Of a stretch of DNA of 19,757 bases, positions 1 to 7,413 are shown in pieces. The notes beneath the pieces were generated by a model. That model was not told the DNA's origin and ran no database searches. It was given only the letters and a program-made list of their open reading frames with translations. Positions within the stretch are counted from its first letter, which is position 1. The number at the start of each line of letters is the position of its first letter. The DNA is from CAYMKE01 sp964390955 (GTDB taxonomy: Bacteria > Bacteroidota > Bacteroidia > Bacteroidales > JBBRXJ01), in NCBI GenBank assembly GCA_964390955.1, contig CAYMKE010000026.1, positions 1 to 19,757 of the forward strand, written 5' to 3'. The translations under genes were made by a program, and so were the position numbers.

Positions 1-1
1 A

Positions 2-28
2 CCTCTTAATCTTCGGTTCTACTACCAT
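2..28 (-). CDS. Possible 5' end of a divergent gene running off the left edge
   Basis: On the minus strand an ATG at 28-26 opens a frame (MVVEPKIKR) that stays open to the window edge. It follows an A-rich stretch (ACTAAAATG), a context similar to other starts in this window. Only nine codons are visible, so neither the coding nature nor the product can be established. If real, it would be divergent from the CheW-like gene and share the 29-319 intergenic region with it. Confidence 0.2.
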
Positions 29-94
29 TTTAGTGGAAGTTGATTTTGAATATCCGGAATTCAGAATAGTTTTATTATAAGCTTCACTGATTTT

Positions 95-126
95 TCTGAC
101 TTCTGACTTCCGACTTCTGACTTCTA
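95..126. repeat. 7-bp tandem repeat (TCTGACT)n
   Basis: About four and a half copies of the 7-mer TCTGACT run in tandem, one of them with a single change (TCCGACT). A related fragment (TTCTAACTTCTAA) follows at about 166-178. The stretch lies in noncoding DNA upstream of the CheW-like gene. Simple repeats like this commonly vary in copy number; no function is visible. Confidence 0.7.
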
Positions 127-182
127 ATAATCCTTTTTCCACAATAATTGCAGTAGTACCTAATCTTCTAACTTCTAAAAAA

Positions 183-217
183 TGATTTATATCACGCATC
201 ACACATGATATATATCA
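183..217. promoter_or_regulatory. Pair of FNR/CRP-like palindromes
   Basis: Two near-identical 14-mers of the form aTGAT-N4-ATCAc occur here: TGATTTATATCA at 183-194 and the perfect palindrome TGATATATATCA at 206-217. Their starts are 23 bp apart, about two helical turns, so dimers bound to both would lie on the same face of the DNA. The TGAT-N4-ATCA form matches the half-site layout of the Crp/Fnr regulator superfamily. They lie just upstream of a candidate promoter for the CheW-like gene, so a role as its operator is an inference. Confidence 0.4.
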
Positions 218-251
218 CCTGATTGCCCGAAGAATGATTCATTTTCAGAAT

Positions 252-259
252 TAACTTTG
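252..259 (+). promoter_or_regulatory. Candidate Bacteroidota -7 element for the CheW-like gene
   Basis: TAACTTTG fits the TAnnTTTG -7 consensus of the Bacteroidota housekeeping sigma factor and lies about 60 nt upstream of the ATG at 320. No TTG/TTTG element sits at the expected 19-21 nt upstream distance; the nearest TTG, at 223-225, is about 26 nt away. The missing -33 element would fit a promoter that needs an activator, such as one bound at the 183-217 palindromes, but that is speculation. Confidence 0.35.
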
Positions 260-319
260 TTCGAGGTAATATACGTAAACCTTTTATAATATCAACCAAA
301 TATTTTATGATAAGAATTT

Positions 320-865
320 ATGGAAAACAATAAGACAGTATCTATGGTAAAACATTTTTATACTTTTAGGCTTGGAGGTTATCATATTGCTTTGCCTGGA
401 GATCATCGTCAAAAAGTAATACAGCATGACCTTTTAAAAAACAACAATCCACTTCCTTTTTTAGTTAAATTTATTTATAATAATGGTGTAGAATCTTTCC
501 CTGTAATAGACACACGTCTGAAATTAGGAATGAGCGCTTTTGACGGGAGTGAAGAGACATGCATTTTTATTGAAAACTACTCTGTTTCGAATGATAAGAC
601 GTTTAAAATAGGGTTGCTCATGAATAAATATTTGGGTTATTACCCTGTAAAACCCCAGGAAGTTCAATTTTGGCCTAATGGTGTGATGGATGATTTCAAT
701 GATTTTATAAGTGGTATATGCAGGATTAATGACAGGGACCACCTGATGCTTTCATTGCAAAATATATTCAGGAACGAAGAAATCGAGGAATTTTATGATT
801 TACATAAACGAAACATGATCGAAAATTCATACATTCCGGTTTATGATAATCATTCTTTGATGTAG
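320..865 (+). CDS. CheW-like domain protein (orphan)
   Basis: This 181-aa protein is essentially a single CheW-like domain, the SH3-like fold that couples chemoreceptors to the CheA kinase in the cytoplasm. Visible landmarks in CheW order are: an N-terminal strand (FYTFRLGGYHIALP, about residues 13-26); a central segment ending FPVIDTRLKLGM, equivalent to the PxxDLRxxLG motif; a second-half strand KIGLLMNKYLGYYPVKPQEV, equivalent to the VGLxVDxVxxVLxV segment; and a closing FISGICRINDRDHLMLSLQNIF, equivalent to the YxxGxxxxxxxxxxLLDxxKLL end. The usual LRG before the central strand is replaced by NNG, so receptor or CheA contacts may be lost or altered. There is no signal peptide or membrane segment. 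No other chemotaxis gene is in the window. It converges on murA with about 21 bp between stop codons. Alternative roles are a degenerate scaffold or a gliding-related adaptor. The family call is by pattern recognition only. Confidence 0.72.
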   Translation: MENNKTVSMVKHFYTFRLGGYHIALPGDHRQKVIQHDLLKNNNPLPFLVKFIYNNGVESFPVIDTRLKLGMSAFDGSEETCIFIENYSVSNDKTFKIGLLMNKYLGYYPVKPQEVQFWPNGVMDDFNDFISGICRINDRDHLMLSLQNIFRNEEIEEFYDLHKRNMIENSYIPVYDNHSLM

Positions 866-888
866 ATATGTATTTTTAAAAAAATATC
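865..888. terminator. Weak AT-rich hairpin at a convergent gene junction
   Basis: Arms GATAT (865-869) and ATATC (884-888) continue inward as a T-rich/A-rich imperfect stem. It spans the gap between the CheW-like stop and the murA stop. The symmetry gives a T run on each strand, as expected for a bidirectional terminator, but the stem has almost no GC and would be unstable. It is listed because it sits exactly at the junction of two converging genes. Confidence 0.25.
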
Positions 889-2200
889 AAGCGTTTTCAA
901 TCCTGGTAATATCAGCATTTATTTTACGCAACCGTTCATCAATATGCTGGTACCCCCGGTCTATTTGTTCAATATTATGAATATAGCTTGTCCCTTCACC
1001 GGAAAGAGCAGCAATTAATAATGCAACCCCGGCCCTGATATCTGGAGAAGTTAGTGTTTGGCCTTTTAATCTGAATTTTTTGTCCTGCCCGATAACAGTT
1101 GCCCTGTGCGGATCACATAGAATAATTTGCGCACCCATATCAATTAGTTTGTCTACAAAAAAGAGGCGGCTTTCAAACATTTTTTGATGGATCAGTACAC
1201 TTCCCCTTGCCTGGATTGAAACAACAAGAAAAATACTCAGTAAATCCGGTGTCAGGCCCGGCCAAATGGCATCTGATATTTTCATGATAGAACCATCAAT
1301 AAACGTTTCAATTTCATAATGCTCATGATGTGGGATATAAATATCTTCGTTTTTCCGTTCAACATGGATGCCCAGGCGGTTGAACGCTCTGGGTATAATA
1401 CCGAGTGTCTCATATGCAGCATTTTTTATGGTGATCCCTGAGCCGGCCATTGCAGCAAGGCCGATAAAGCTGCCAATTTCAATCATGTCCGGAAGAATAG
1501 TATGGGTACATCCCTGTAAAGAATCAACTCCTTGGATATGCAGCAAGTTCGAACCTATCCCCTCAATATGTCCTCCCATACTGTTGATCATCTTACAAAG
1601 CTGTTGAACATATGGCTCACACGCTGCATTATAGATTGTAGTCGTCCCTTTTGCCATAACACTTGCCATAATAATATTGGCTGTACCTGTAACCGAGGCT
1701 TCTTCTAATAAATGGTAACTTCCGGTGAGTTTTTTTCCGTGTACTTCATAATATGCTTTGTCTTTATGAAATACAAATTTAGCGCCTGATTTTTCTATTC
1801 CTTCAAAATGCACATCTAATCTTCTTCTTCCTATTTTATCTCCTCCCGGACTTGGGATATATGCTTTGCCATACCTTGCGAGTAATGGGCCCATAATCAT
1901 TACAGAGCCTCGTAATTGCTGGCATTTTATGAAAATGCCGGGTTTCAATATATCATTGTAATGAACATCTTTTGCAATGAATGTATATTCATGATCTGCA
2001 TTTTTAATTACTTCCACACCAATGTTTTTGAGAATCCAGATGAGGACATTCACATCCGAGATGTCCGGCACATTTTTAATTGTCACGGGTTCTGAAGTTA
2101 ACAAAGTGGCACAAATTACCTGTAGCGCTTCATTTTTTGCGCCTTGTGGAACAATATCGCCATGCAGTGTATTGCCGCCTTCAACTTTAAAAATGGCCAT
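887..2200 (-). CDS. murA: UDP-N-acetylglucosamine 1-carboxyvinyltransferase (MurA), Asp-type active site
   Basis: MurA catalyses the first committed step of peptidoglycan synthesis in the cytoplasm, transferring enolpyruvate from PEP to UDP-GlcNAc. The length (437 aa) is normal for the family. Active-site landmarks are K22-N23 in QGAKNEAL; the mobile loop PGGDKIGRRRLD with D121 at the position of the E. coli catalytic Cys115; D319 in the LTPDLLS segment (equivalent to Asp305); and the Arg of SPDIRAGVAL near the C-terminus. The Cys-to-Asp form is known in other bacteria (e.g. mycobacteria, Chlamydia) and makes the enzyme insensitive to fosfomycin, which alkylates that Cys. It begins with ATG 10 nt after the stop of the DUF4290 gene, so the two are almost certainly co-transcribed. 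Confidence 0.97.
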   Translation of the reverse strand: MAIFKVEGGNTLHGDIVPQGAKNEALQVICATLLTSEPVTIKNVPDISDVNVLIWILKNIGVEVIKNADHEYTFIAKDVHYNDILKPGIFIKCQQLRGSVMIMGPLLARYGKAYIPSPGGDKIGRRRLDVHFEGIEKSGAKFVFHKDKAYYEVHGKKLTGSYHLLEEASVTGTANIIMASVMAKGTTTIYNAACEPYVQQLCKMINSMGGHIEGIGSNLLHIQGVDSLQGCTHTILPDMIEIGSFIGLAAMAGSGITIKNAAYETLGIIPRAFNRLGIHVERKNEDIYIPHHEHYEIETFIDGSIMKISDAIWPGLTPDLLSIFLVVSIQARGSVLIHQKMFESRLFFVDKLIDMGAQIILCDPHRATVIGQDKKFRLKGQTLTSPDIRAGVALLIAALSGEGTSYIHNIEQIDRGYQHIDERLRKINADITRIENA

Positions 2201-2210
2201 TGTTAGTAGA

Positions 2211-2822
2211 TTAATATTTTATTTTACGGAAATTCTTAGGTGTCTTTTTGCTCTTCGATGCCTGCTGCAATTCCCTGACATCAATCAATTGCATGTCTTT
2301 ATTAACCTTTAGCCGGTTTTTTGACATTTCCTGTAGTGTTTCAAGAATTTGATCGTCGTCAACAGCTCTTTCTTTGTTCCAGAGGAGATACAAACGCTTC
2401 ATATGGTTGGCAATGAGCTCAGTCATTTTTTCTTGTTCTTTTTTATCCTCTATCTCAACAGCTTTTTCTATCATATTTTCTATAATATGGCCAAAGTGCT
2501 TGTATTTAATCCTGTTTTTGCAATAAGGGATGGGCTTTGGTTTTTCATTAAGAATCTCTTTTGTCGGAGTTTCATAAGGAGAATCTATTTCTAATTCAAA
2601 ATTAGAAATAATGGCAAGATGATCCCATAGTTTTTGATTGAAATCACTCCTGTCACGAAAATTTTGGTTGATGGTTGACATAATTTTAACAATCGAATGC
2701 GCAAAACTGGTTCGTTTATCCCGATCCTTAATAGTTTTTGCATAATTGACCAGCTTCTGGATATTTCTTCCATATTCAGGAATAATAAGCTGTTCCCTTT
2801 GGGAGTTATATTCGTGATTCAC
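2211..2822 (-). CDS. DUF4290 family protein, upstream partner of murA
   Basis: This 203-aa soluble, charged, largely helical protein begins MNHEYNSQREQLIIPEYGRN. The EYGRNIQKLVNYA segment followed by KDRDKRTSFAHSIVKIM is characteristic of the Bacteroidota-restricted DUF4290 family, which is usually found immediately before murA. No signal peptide or catalytic motif is apparent and the function is unknown; conserved adjacency suggests a link to cell-wall synthesis or its control. The start codon is GTG (2822-2820); no ATG occurs in frame until the KIMSTINQN segment, so GTG is the sensible choice. The C-terminus is very basic (QQASKSKKTPKNFRKIKY). A good phylum-type promoter lies 137-167 nt upstream. 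Confidence 0.88.
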   Translation of the reverse strand: MNHEYNSQREQLIIPEYGRNIQKLVNYAKTIKDRDKRTSFAHSIVKIMSTINQNFRDRSDFNQKLWDHLAIISNFELEIDSPYETPTKEILNEKPKPIPYCKNRIKYKHFGHIIENMIEKAVEIEDKKEQEKMTELIANHMKRLYLLWNKERAVDDDQILETLQEMSKNRLKVNKDMQLIDVRELQQASKSKKTPKNFRKIKY

Positions 2823-2958
2823 TTGATTTAGATTTTATTAAATGATTTATTATGCACTAAGATGTATTTATTTTTTTGCTGATTTTGTATTTATCTGTAT
2901 ATACAATTTCAACGATTTTTTATGATGTTTTAAATAAAAACATTGTGATTTATTAACG

Positions 2959-2989
2959 CAAAACTAATTGAAATTAAAATAAAAACAAA
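2959..2989 (-). promoter_or_regulatory. Bacteroidota promoter for the DUF4290-murA operon
   Basis: Reading the minus strand, TTTG (2989-2986) is followed by exactly 19 nt and then TAGTTTTG (2966-2959), which matches the -33 TTTG / -7 TAnnTTTG Bacteroidota consensus with correct spacing. Transcription would start near 2952, giving a leader of roughly 130 nt before the GTG at 2822. It lies in the 180-bp gap after pcrA, so murA can be expressed independently of the helicase gene. Confidence 0.55.
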
Positions 2990-3001
2990 AAAAATGAGTA
3001 A

Positions 3002-5278
3002 TTATTGCTCTACTATTTTCAATTTTGCAAATTTCAGAAGTAATTGTTTTTGTCCGCTGGCATTAAAAAACACGGTTGCCTTTTTATTTGGCATATCCCC
3101 TTCAATATTGATTACTTTTCCTTTTCCAAAGCGGATATGTTCAACCAGCATTCCGGTCTGAATACTTTCCGGAGCATCATAATCCAATGTACCGGTTGCC
3201 GTCTGTGTTTGATGTTCTTTGTCTTCATGCCGGATGTCTTTGATGTTTTTGAGTTTTTTGTGCATTGCACGAACCGGATTTTCGGTATACAACGGTTTGT
3301 CACCATTGGGTTTTTCGTTCCGAACCGGTTGGACAATGTCATCAGCCCCCGTCAATTCAGGCAAATTAATATATTGATTATCTATTTCATACAAAAATCT
3401 GCTGGGTTTGCAGCGTATATGTTCACCCCATTTATAACGTTCATTTGTATATGAGATAATAATGTTTTCTTTGGCTCTGGTAAGGGCAACATAAAACAGG
3501 CGCCTTTCTTCTTCAAGGTCTTTTACTGAAAAGGCAGATCTTTTGGATGGAAATAGTTCTTCTTCCAGGCCCACAATAAATATATTATCAAATTCTAACC
3601 CTTTAGCGGCATGAATTGTCATCAGTGATACCCTTTCCTGGTCAGGTTCATCTTTCATATCTTCATGGATGAGTAATGATACATTTTCAAGATACCGGCT
3701 GATAGTAACCAGATCATCTTGTTCTTCATGGTGCTCGGAAAAATCTTGTATACTGTTGAGTAATTCCTGTACATTTTCAGATTTAGAAAGATTTTCCGGG
3801 TTTTTCTCGGGCGACAGATCATTTAATATTCCTGTTTTTTCAATCACCTCTTTTGACAGCTCATACGCGTTTGTCAGATGTTCTTTACCCGAAAAAAACT
3901 GAATTAATTCATGAAATTGCTGAACTTTTTTAAATTCCTTAAATTTTGCAGATGCTTCCCACAGGCTTATGTTCTGTTCATTGCCCAATTGCTCGATTTT
4001 ATCCAGGGTCACCTTTCCTATTCCCCGTGCAGGATAATTAATAACCCGTTTAAATGCTTCATCGTCTTTATTATTTGTAATAAGGCGGAAATATGCAATA
4101 ATGTCTTTAATCTCTTTGCGTTGATAGAAAGATAAGCTACCGTATATTTTATAAGGGATATTAAATTTCCTGAATGTTTCTTCGAATACCCGTGATTGTG
4201 CATTTGTCCGGTAAAGGATAGCCGTGTCCTTGTAATCCATAGATTCAGCATCTATTGCTTTGGCAACGCGGTATGCCTCATCCCGGTCAGATACTGCATT
4301 GATGGCTTGTATTTTGCTTCCGTCTCCTTTTTTAGACCATACTTCTTTGTTGATTTTTTGACTGTTTTTTGCAATCACACTGTTGGCTGCATTAACAATA
4401 TTGCACGTGGAACGGTAATTCCGTTCAAGTTTAAATGTTTTGCAGCCTGCAAAGTCGTTTCTGAAATTTAAAATATTTTCGATTTTCGCTCCCCTGAAAG
4501 CATAAATACTTTGTGCATCATCACCTACAACACAAATATTTCGGTGGTTTTTAGCCAATTTATGTATAATTGTATATTGAGATAAATTGGTGTCCTGAAA
4601 TTCATCCACCAGTATATATTGATAAAAATCCTGGTAATACTTCAATATTTCGGAAAAATCCCTGAACAAAATATTCAGATTCAATAACAGGTCATCAAAA
4701 TCCATGGCATCAGCCTTTTTACAGCGCATAAAATATAGTTTATAAATATCGGCAATGCGCGGTTTTTTTGACCGCCGGTCTTGTTCCTGTATTTGGCTGT
4801 TGCTGAAATAAGCCGCGGGCGTTACAAGGTGATTTTTGGCATACGATATTCTTGAATGTACTTGTGCCGGTTTATATGCACTGTCATCCAGATTAAGGTC
4901 TTTTATAATCGCTTTTACCAGGCTTTTGGAATCTGAGGCATCATAAATTGTGAAATTTGGAGTATATCCGAGCTTTTCGCCTTCTTTCCTTAATACACGT
5001 GCAAAAACAGAGTGAAAGGTGCCCATTGACAGCTTATATGCTAACGAAGGAGAAAGCAGTTGTGCCACCCGTTCTTTCATCTCACTGGCTGCTTTATTCG
5101 TGAAGGTCAGTGCAAGTATGGACCGGGGATCAATGCCTTTATTCAACAAATAAGCAATTCTGTATGTAAGTACTTTTGTTTTTCCTGACCCGGCGCCTGC
5201 TATGACAAGATTAGGCCCGTCTGTAGAACAAACAGCATCTTTCTGGGCCTGGTTTAATTCTTTTAAATAATTCTCCAA
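3002..5278 (-). CDS. pcrA: UvrD/PcrA-type 3'-5' DNA helicase (superfamily 1A)
   Basis: This is a 758-aa ATP-dependent DNA helicase for repair and replication-fork maintenance. All SF1A motifs are visible in order: Q-motif (LNQAQKDAV, about 8-16); Walker A AGAGSGKT (27-34); motif Ia LALTFTNKAASEM; Walker B/motif II LVDEFQDT (about 223-230); motif III VVGDDAQSIYAFRGA; motif IV LERNYRST; motif V MTIHAAKGLEFDNIFIVGLE (about 550-570); and motif VI EEERRLFYVALTRAKE. The C-terminal about 50 residues (GMLVEHIRFGKGKVINIEG onward) form the Tudor-like domain that PcrA/UvrD use to contact RNA polymerase. The start is TTG (5278-5276): an in-frame stop lies 15 nt upstream, no ATG occurs until after motif Ia, and an AAGGGA sequence sits just upstream. 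I cannot separate UvrD from PcrA naming by sequence alone. Confidence 0.95.
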   Translation of the reverse strand: MENYLKELNQAQKDAVCSTDGPNLVIAGAGSGKTKVLTYRIAYLLNKGIDPRSILALTFTNKAASEMKERVAQLLSPSLAYKLSMGTFHSVFARVLRKEGEKLGYTPNFTIYDASDSKSLVKAIIKDLNLDDSAYKPAQVHSRISYAKNHLVTPAAYFSNSQIQEQDRRSKKPRIADIYKLYFMRCKKADAMDFDDLLLNLNILFRDFSEILKYYQDFYQYILVDEFQDTNLSQYTIIHKLAKNHRNICVVGDDAQSIYAFRGAKIENILNFRNDFAGCKTFKLERNYRSTCNIVNAANSVIAKNSQKINKEVWSKKGDGSKIQAINAVSDRDEAYRVAKAIDAESMDYKDTAILYRTNAQSRVFEETFRKFNIPYKIYGSLSFYQRKEIKDIIAYFRLITNNKDDEAFKRVINYPARGIGKVTLDKIEQLGNEQNISLWEASAKFKEFKKVQQFHELIQFFSGKEHLTNAYELSKEVIEKTGILNDLSPEKNPENLSKSENVQELLNSIQDFSEHHEEQDDLVTISRYLENVSLLIHEDMKDEPDQERVSLMTIHAAKGLEFDNIFIVGLEEELFPSKRSAFSVKDLEEERRLFYVALTRAKENIIISYTNERYKWGEHIRCKPSRFLYEIDNQYINLPELTGADDIVQPVRNEKPNGDKPLYTENPVRAMHKKLKNIKDIRHEDKEHQTQTATGTLDYDAPESIQTGMLVEHIRFGKGKVINIEGDMPNKKATVFFNASGQKQLLLKFAKLKIVEQ

Positions 5279-5421
5279 ATCGCTTTCCCTTAGTTATTAT
5301 TAAAATCTTTATGTTATTTGGAATAACAAAACTCAAAACAAAATTAATATTTGTAATATGTTTTATTGTTGTTTTTCCCTTAAATTTTATTAACAATCAT
5401 TCTTAATAATTATTGGTTCTA

Positions 5422-5451
5422 TTGCATTTTTTTAATTAATTAGTATATTTG
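5422..5451 (+). promoter_or_regulatory. Bacteroidota promoter for the surface-protein cluster
   Basis: TTG at 5422-5424, exactly 19 nt, then TATATTTG at 5444-5451. This fits the phylum -33/-7 consensus well. Transcription would begin near 5458, giving a leader of about 50 nt before the ATG at 5507. It lies in the divergent region between pcrA and the barrel gene, and it is the best candidate for driving the whole rightward cluster. Confidence 0.55.
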
Positions 5452-5480
5452 CTCTGCCATATAAACGTTGGTTAGTGGCA

Positions 5481-5495
5481 ATATAAGGTTAAATA
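5481..5495 (+). promoter_or_regulatory. Shared 15-nt leader motif, copy 1
   Basis: ATATAAGGTTAAATA occurs here in the 5' leader of the barrel-protein gene and again, exactly, at 7370-7384 before the next gene. The AAGG core is 16 nt or more from the ATG, too far for a normal ribosome-binding site. A shared operator or leader-RNA element is the inference. Confidence 0.35.
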
Positions 5496-5506
5496 ATAAA
5501 TGATTG

Positions 5507-7282
5507 ATGAACATTAAAATACAAATATTAATTGTTATTATCCTAAAAGTTTTGATATGCCTTACCCGGCAGTCACTTCTTTTTTCCCAGTCATTGGACA
5601 ACCTTAAAGAACAGCAGCCATTATTGATCAATGGGTATCTTTCCACCAACCAGGTTTATACCCGTATGCCAGCTGATACAGGATATTTAGAGAATTATAA
5701 TCATTATTATACCGGCAGCATTGTTTTTAATGTTTATGGGGTTACAGCCCCTTTCACATTTGTGTATTCAAATCGGGAAACCAACCTTTCATACCCCTTT
5801 AATCAATTCGGCCTGCACCCTTCATATAAATGGCTTAAAGCACATATAGGATACGCCAGTATGAATTTTACCCCTTATACATACAGTGGCCACTTATTTG
5901 CCGGGGGGGGCATAGAGGCCGATCCACCCGGTATATTCAGAGGGAAGGCCATGTATGGAAGATTGAAAAAGTATGTAGAATATGATTCAGCCCATCCACA
6001 GCATACACCTTCTTATAAACGTATGGGATATGGAGTGCAGGCAGGAATAGAAAAAAATGAACATTTCCTTGACCTGACACTTTTCAGAGGATATGATGTC
6101 CTGGAGTCATCCGCATTCATTCCCGAAGAAACGGGTGTATTGCCGCAGGATAATGCCGTGATGTCAGTCTCTTTTGGTGTCGCTTTAATGAAGAATATTC
6201 AGCTTAAAAGTGAGTATGCCAATAGTTATTTGACAACAGACAAGCGGGGAACAGCGCTTGAAAACAGCGCTAACTTATTTGAACCACCTACCTGGTTTAT
6301 GCCTGTAAAAACTACCACCATAAGCCGTAGTGCGTTTAATGCCAATGCTACATACAACCACTCGCGATACTCGCTTGGTGTTGGTTATGAACGGATTGAC
6401 CCGTATTATCAAACACTGGGAGCCTATTATTTCACCAATAATCTTGAAAATACTACATTGAATTTTTCTGCCAATTTTTTTGACCATAAACTAAGTTTCA
6501 GCGGAAATGGCGGCCTTCAAAAGGATAATCTTGACAAGAGTAAAGTCAATACCAGCAACAGAGTAGTGGGAAGTATGTCTGTGAATTATGTTCCCGGTGA
6601 TAAACTGAACTTAAACCTTTCATATTCAAACTTTACCAGTTATACCAACGTGAGGTCAAACTTCGAATATGTGAATCAGACAGAGCCGTATGAAAATTGG
6701 GACACCCTGGATTTTAGACAAATATCTCAAAATATGAACCTGAACACCAATTACCGGTTCATTAGCAACGAAAAACAAAGGCATGCTGTGAATACAAATA
6801 TAACGTACCAAACTTCTGATGACCAGCAGGGAGAAACCAGTAATAAAGGTGTATTCTATAATATCAATACTTCATATGTCCTTACATTAATCCCAGGCAA
6901 CCTGAATATATCATTGTCATATTATATGAACCGAAACCAGGTGACTACATCAGACAGTTATACAATGGGGCCTGCAGCAAATGTATCAAAGCTTTTTTTG
7001 AACAAAACATTACGTACATCCCTCTCTTTTTCTTATAATGCTTCTGAAACCAACAATGTCCGTTCCGGTGAAACATATAATATCAGGGCAAATGCAAGTT
7101 ATAAATTGAAGAAACGGCATAATTTTAATCTTAATGTTTTGCATCAGATAAGAGACTATAAAAACTCTATGCAAAACAAAGCAAATAAAACGCTGACCAT
7201 TACATTTGGTTACACCTATAATTTTAACCTTATTAAAACTAAAAATGAACAACATGAGGAAGCATCAGCCGGAGAGCAATAA
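5507..7282 (+). CDS. Outer-membrane beta-barrel protein, function unknown
   Basis: About 591 aa. An N-terminal hydrophobic signal peptide (MNIKIQILIVIILKVLICL) ends near LLFSQS, followed by a protein made almost wholly of alternating-pattern beta strands rich in Tyr, Asn, Thr and Ser (e.g. KLNLNLSYSNFTSY, LNISLSYYMN, KTLTITFGYTYNF). This is what a large outer-membrane barrel looks like. A distinctive early segment, NLSYPFNQFGLHPSYKWLK followed by HIGYASMNFTPYTYSGH, looks like a conserved family signature. No TonB box or plug domain is apparent and it does not resemble PorV or SprF. I start at ATG 5507; a TTG directly before it at 5504 would add one residue. It is first in the rightward surface cluster, with its own promoter, and may anchor or export a product of the downstream genes (inference). 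Confidence 0.8.
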   Translation: MNIKIQILIVIILKVLICLTRQSLLFSQSLDNLKEQQPLLINGYLSTNQVYTRMPADTGYLENYNHYYTGSIVFNVYGVTAPFTFVYSNRETNLSYPFNQFGLHPSYKWLKAHIGYASMNFTPYTYSGHLFAGGGIEADPPGIFRGKAMYGRLKKYVEYDSAHPQHTPSYKRMGYGVQAGIEKNEHFLDLTLFRGYDVLESSAFIPEETGVLPQDNAVMSVSFGVALMKNIQLKSEYANSYLTTDKRGTALENSANLFEPPTWFMPVKTTTISRSAFNANATYNHSRYSLGVGYERIDPYYQTLGAYYFTNNLENTTLNFSANFFDHKLSFSGNGGLQKDNLDKSKVNTSNRVVGSMSVNYVPGDKLNLNLSYSNFTSYTNVRSNFEYVNQTEPYENWDTLDFRQISQNMNLNTNYRFISNEKQRHAVNTNITYQTSDDQQGETSNKGVFYNINTSYVLTLIPGNLNISLSYYMNRNQVTTSDSYTMGPAANVSKLFLNKTLRTSLSFSYNASETNNVRSGETYNIRANASYKLKKRHNFNLNVLHQIRDYKNSMQNKANKTLTITFGYTYNFNLIKTKNEQHEEASAGEQ

Positions 7283-7352
7283 TGTGACGGCTGTGAAGAA
7301 TTTAAAGAGCAAAAAAATATGTAAATACATGATGTGTTTAAATAAAAATCTT

Positions 7353-7360
7353 TATATTTG
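7353..7360 (+). promoter_or_regulatory. Candidate -7 element for the 1499-aa protein gene
   Basis: TATATTTG, identical to the -7 element before the barrel gene, lies 54 nt before the ATG at 7414. The region 19-21 nt upstream has no clear TTG, so the promoter is weaker than the 5422-5451 one or needs help. The shared 15-nt motif begins 10 nt after it. Confidence 0.4.
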
Positions 7361-7369
7361 TTCATAAAT

Positions 7370-7384
7370 ATATAAGGTTAAATA
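7370..7384 (+). promoter_or_regulatory. Shared 15-nt leader motif, copy 2
   Basis: Exact repeat of the 15-mer ATATAAGGTTAAATA found at 5481-5495. Here it sits 30-44 nt before the ATG and just after the candidate -7 element. Flanking bases differ, so this is a discrete motif and not a longer duplication. Confidence 0.35.
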
Positions 7385-7413
7385 CTATCTGTTTTAGAAT
7401 AAATAAAAAAAGT

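Noticed and set aside
2..28. Naming the left-edge minus-strand frame (MVVEPKIKR) as a specific enzyme, for example a FabV-type reductase
   Set aside because: Nine codons are too few; the resemblance at the N-terminus is not sufficient, and the ninth residue does not fit.
5504..5506. TTG at 5504 as start of the barrel-protein gene
   Set aside because: An ATG follows immediately at 5507 and gives a clean signal peptide; the TTG would add only one residue.
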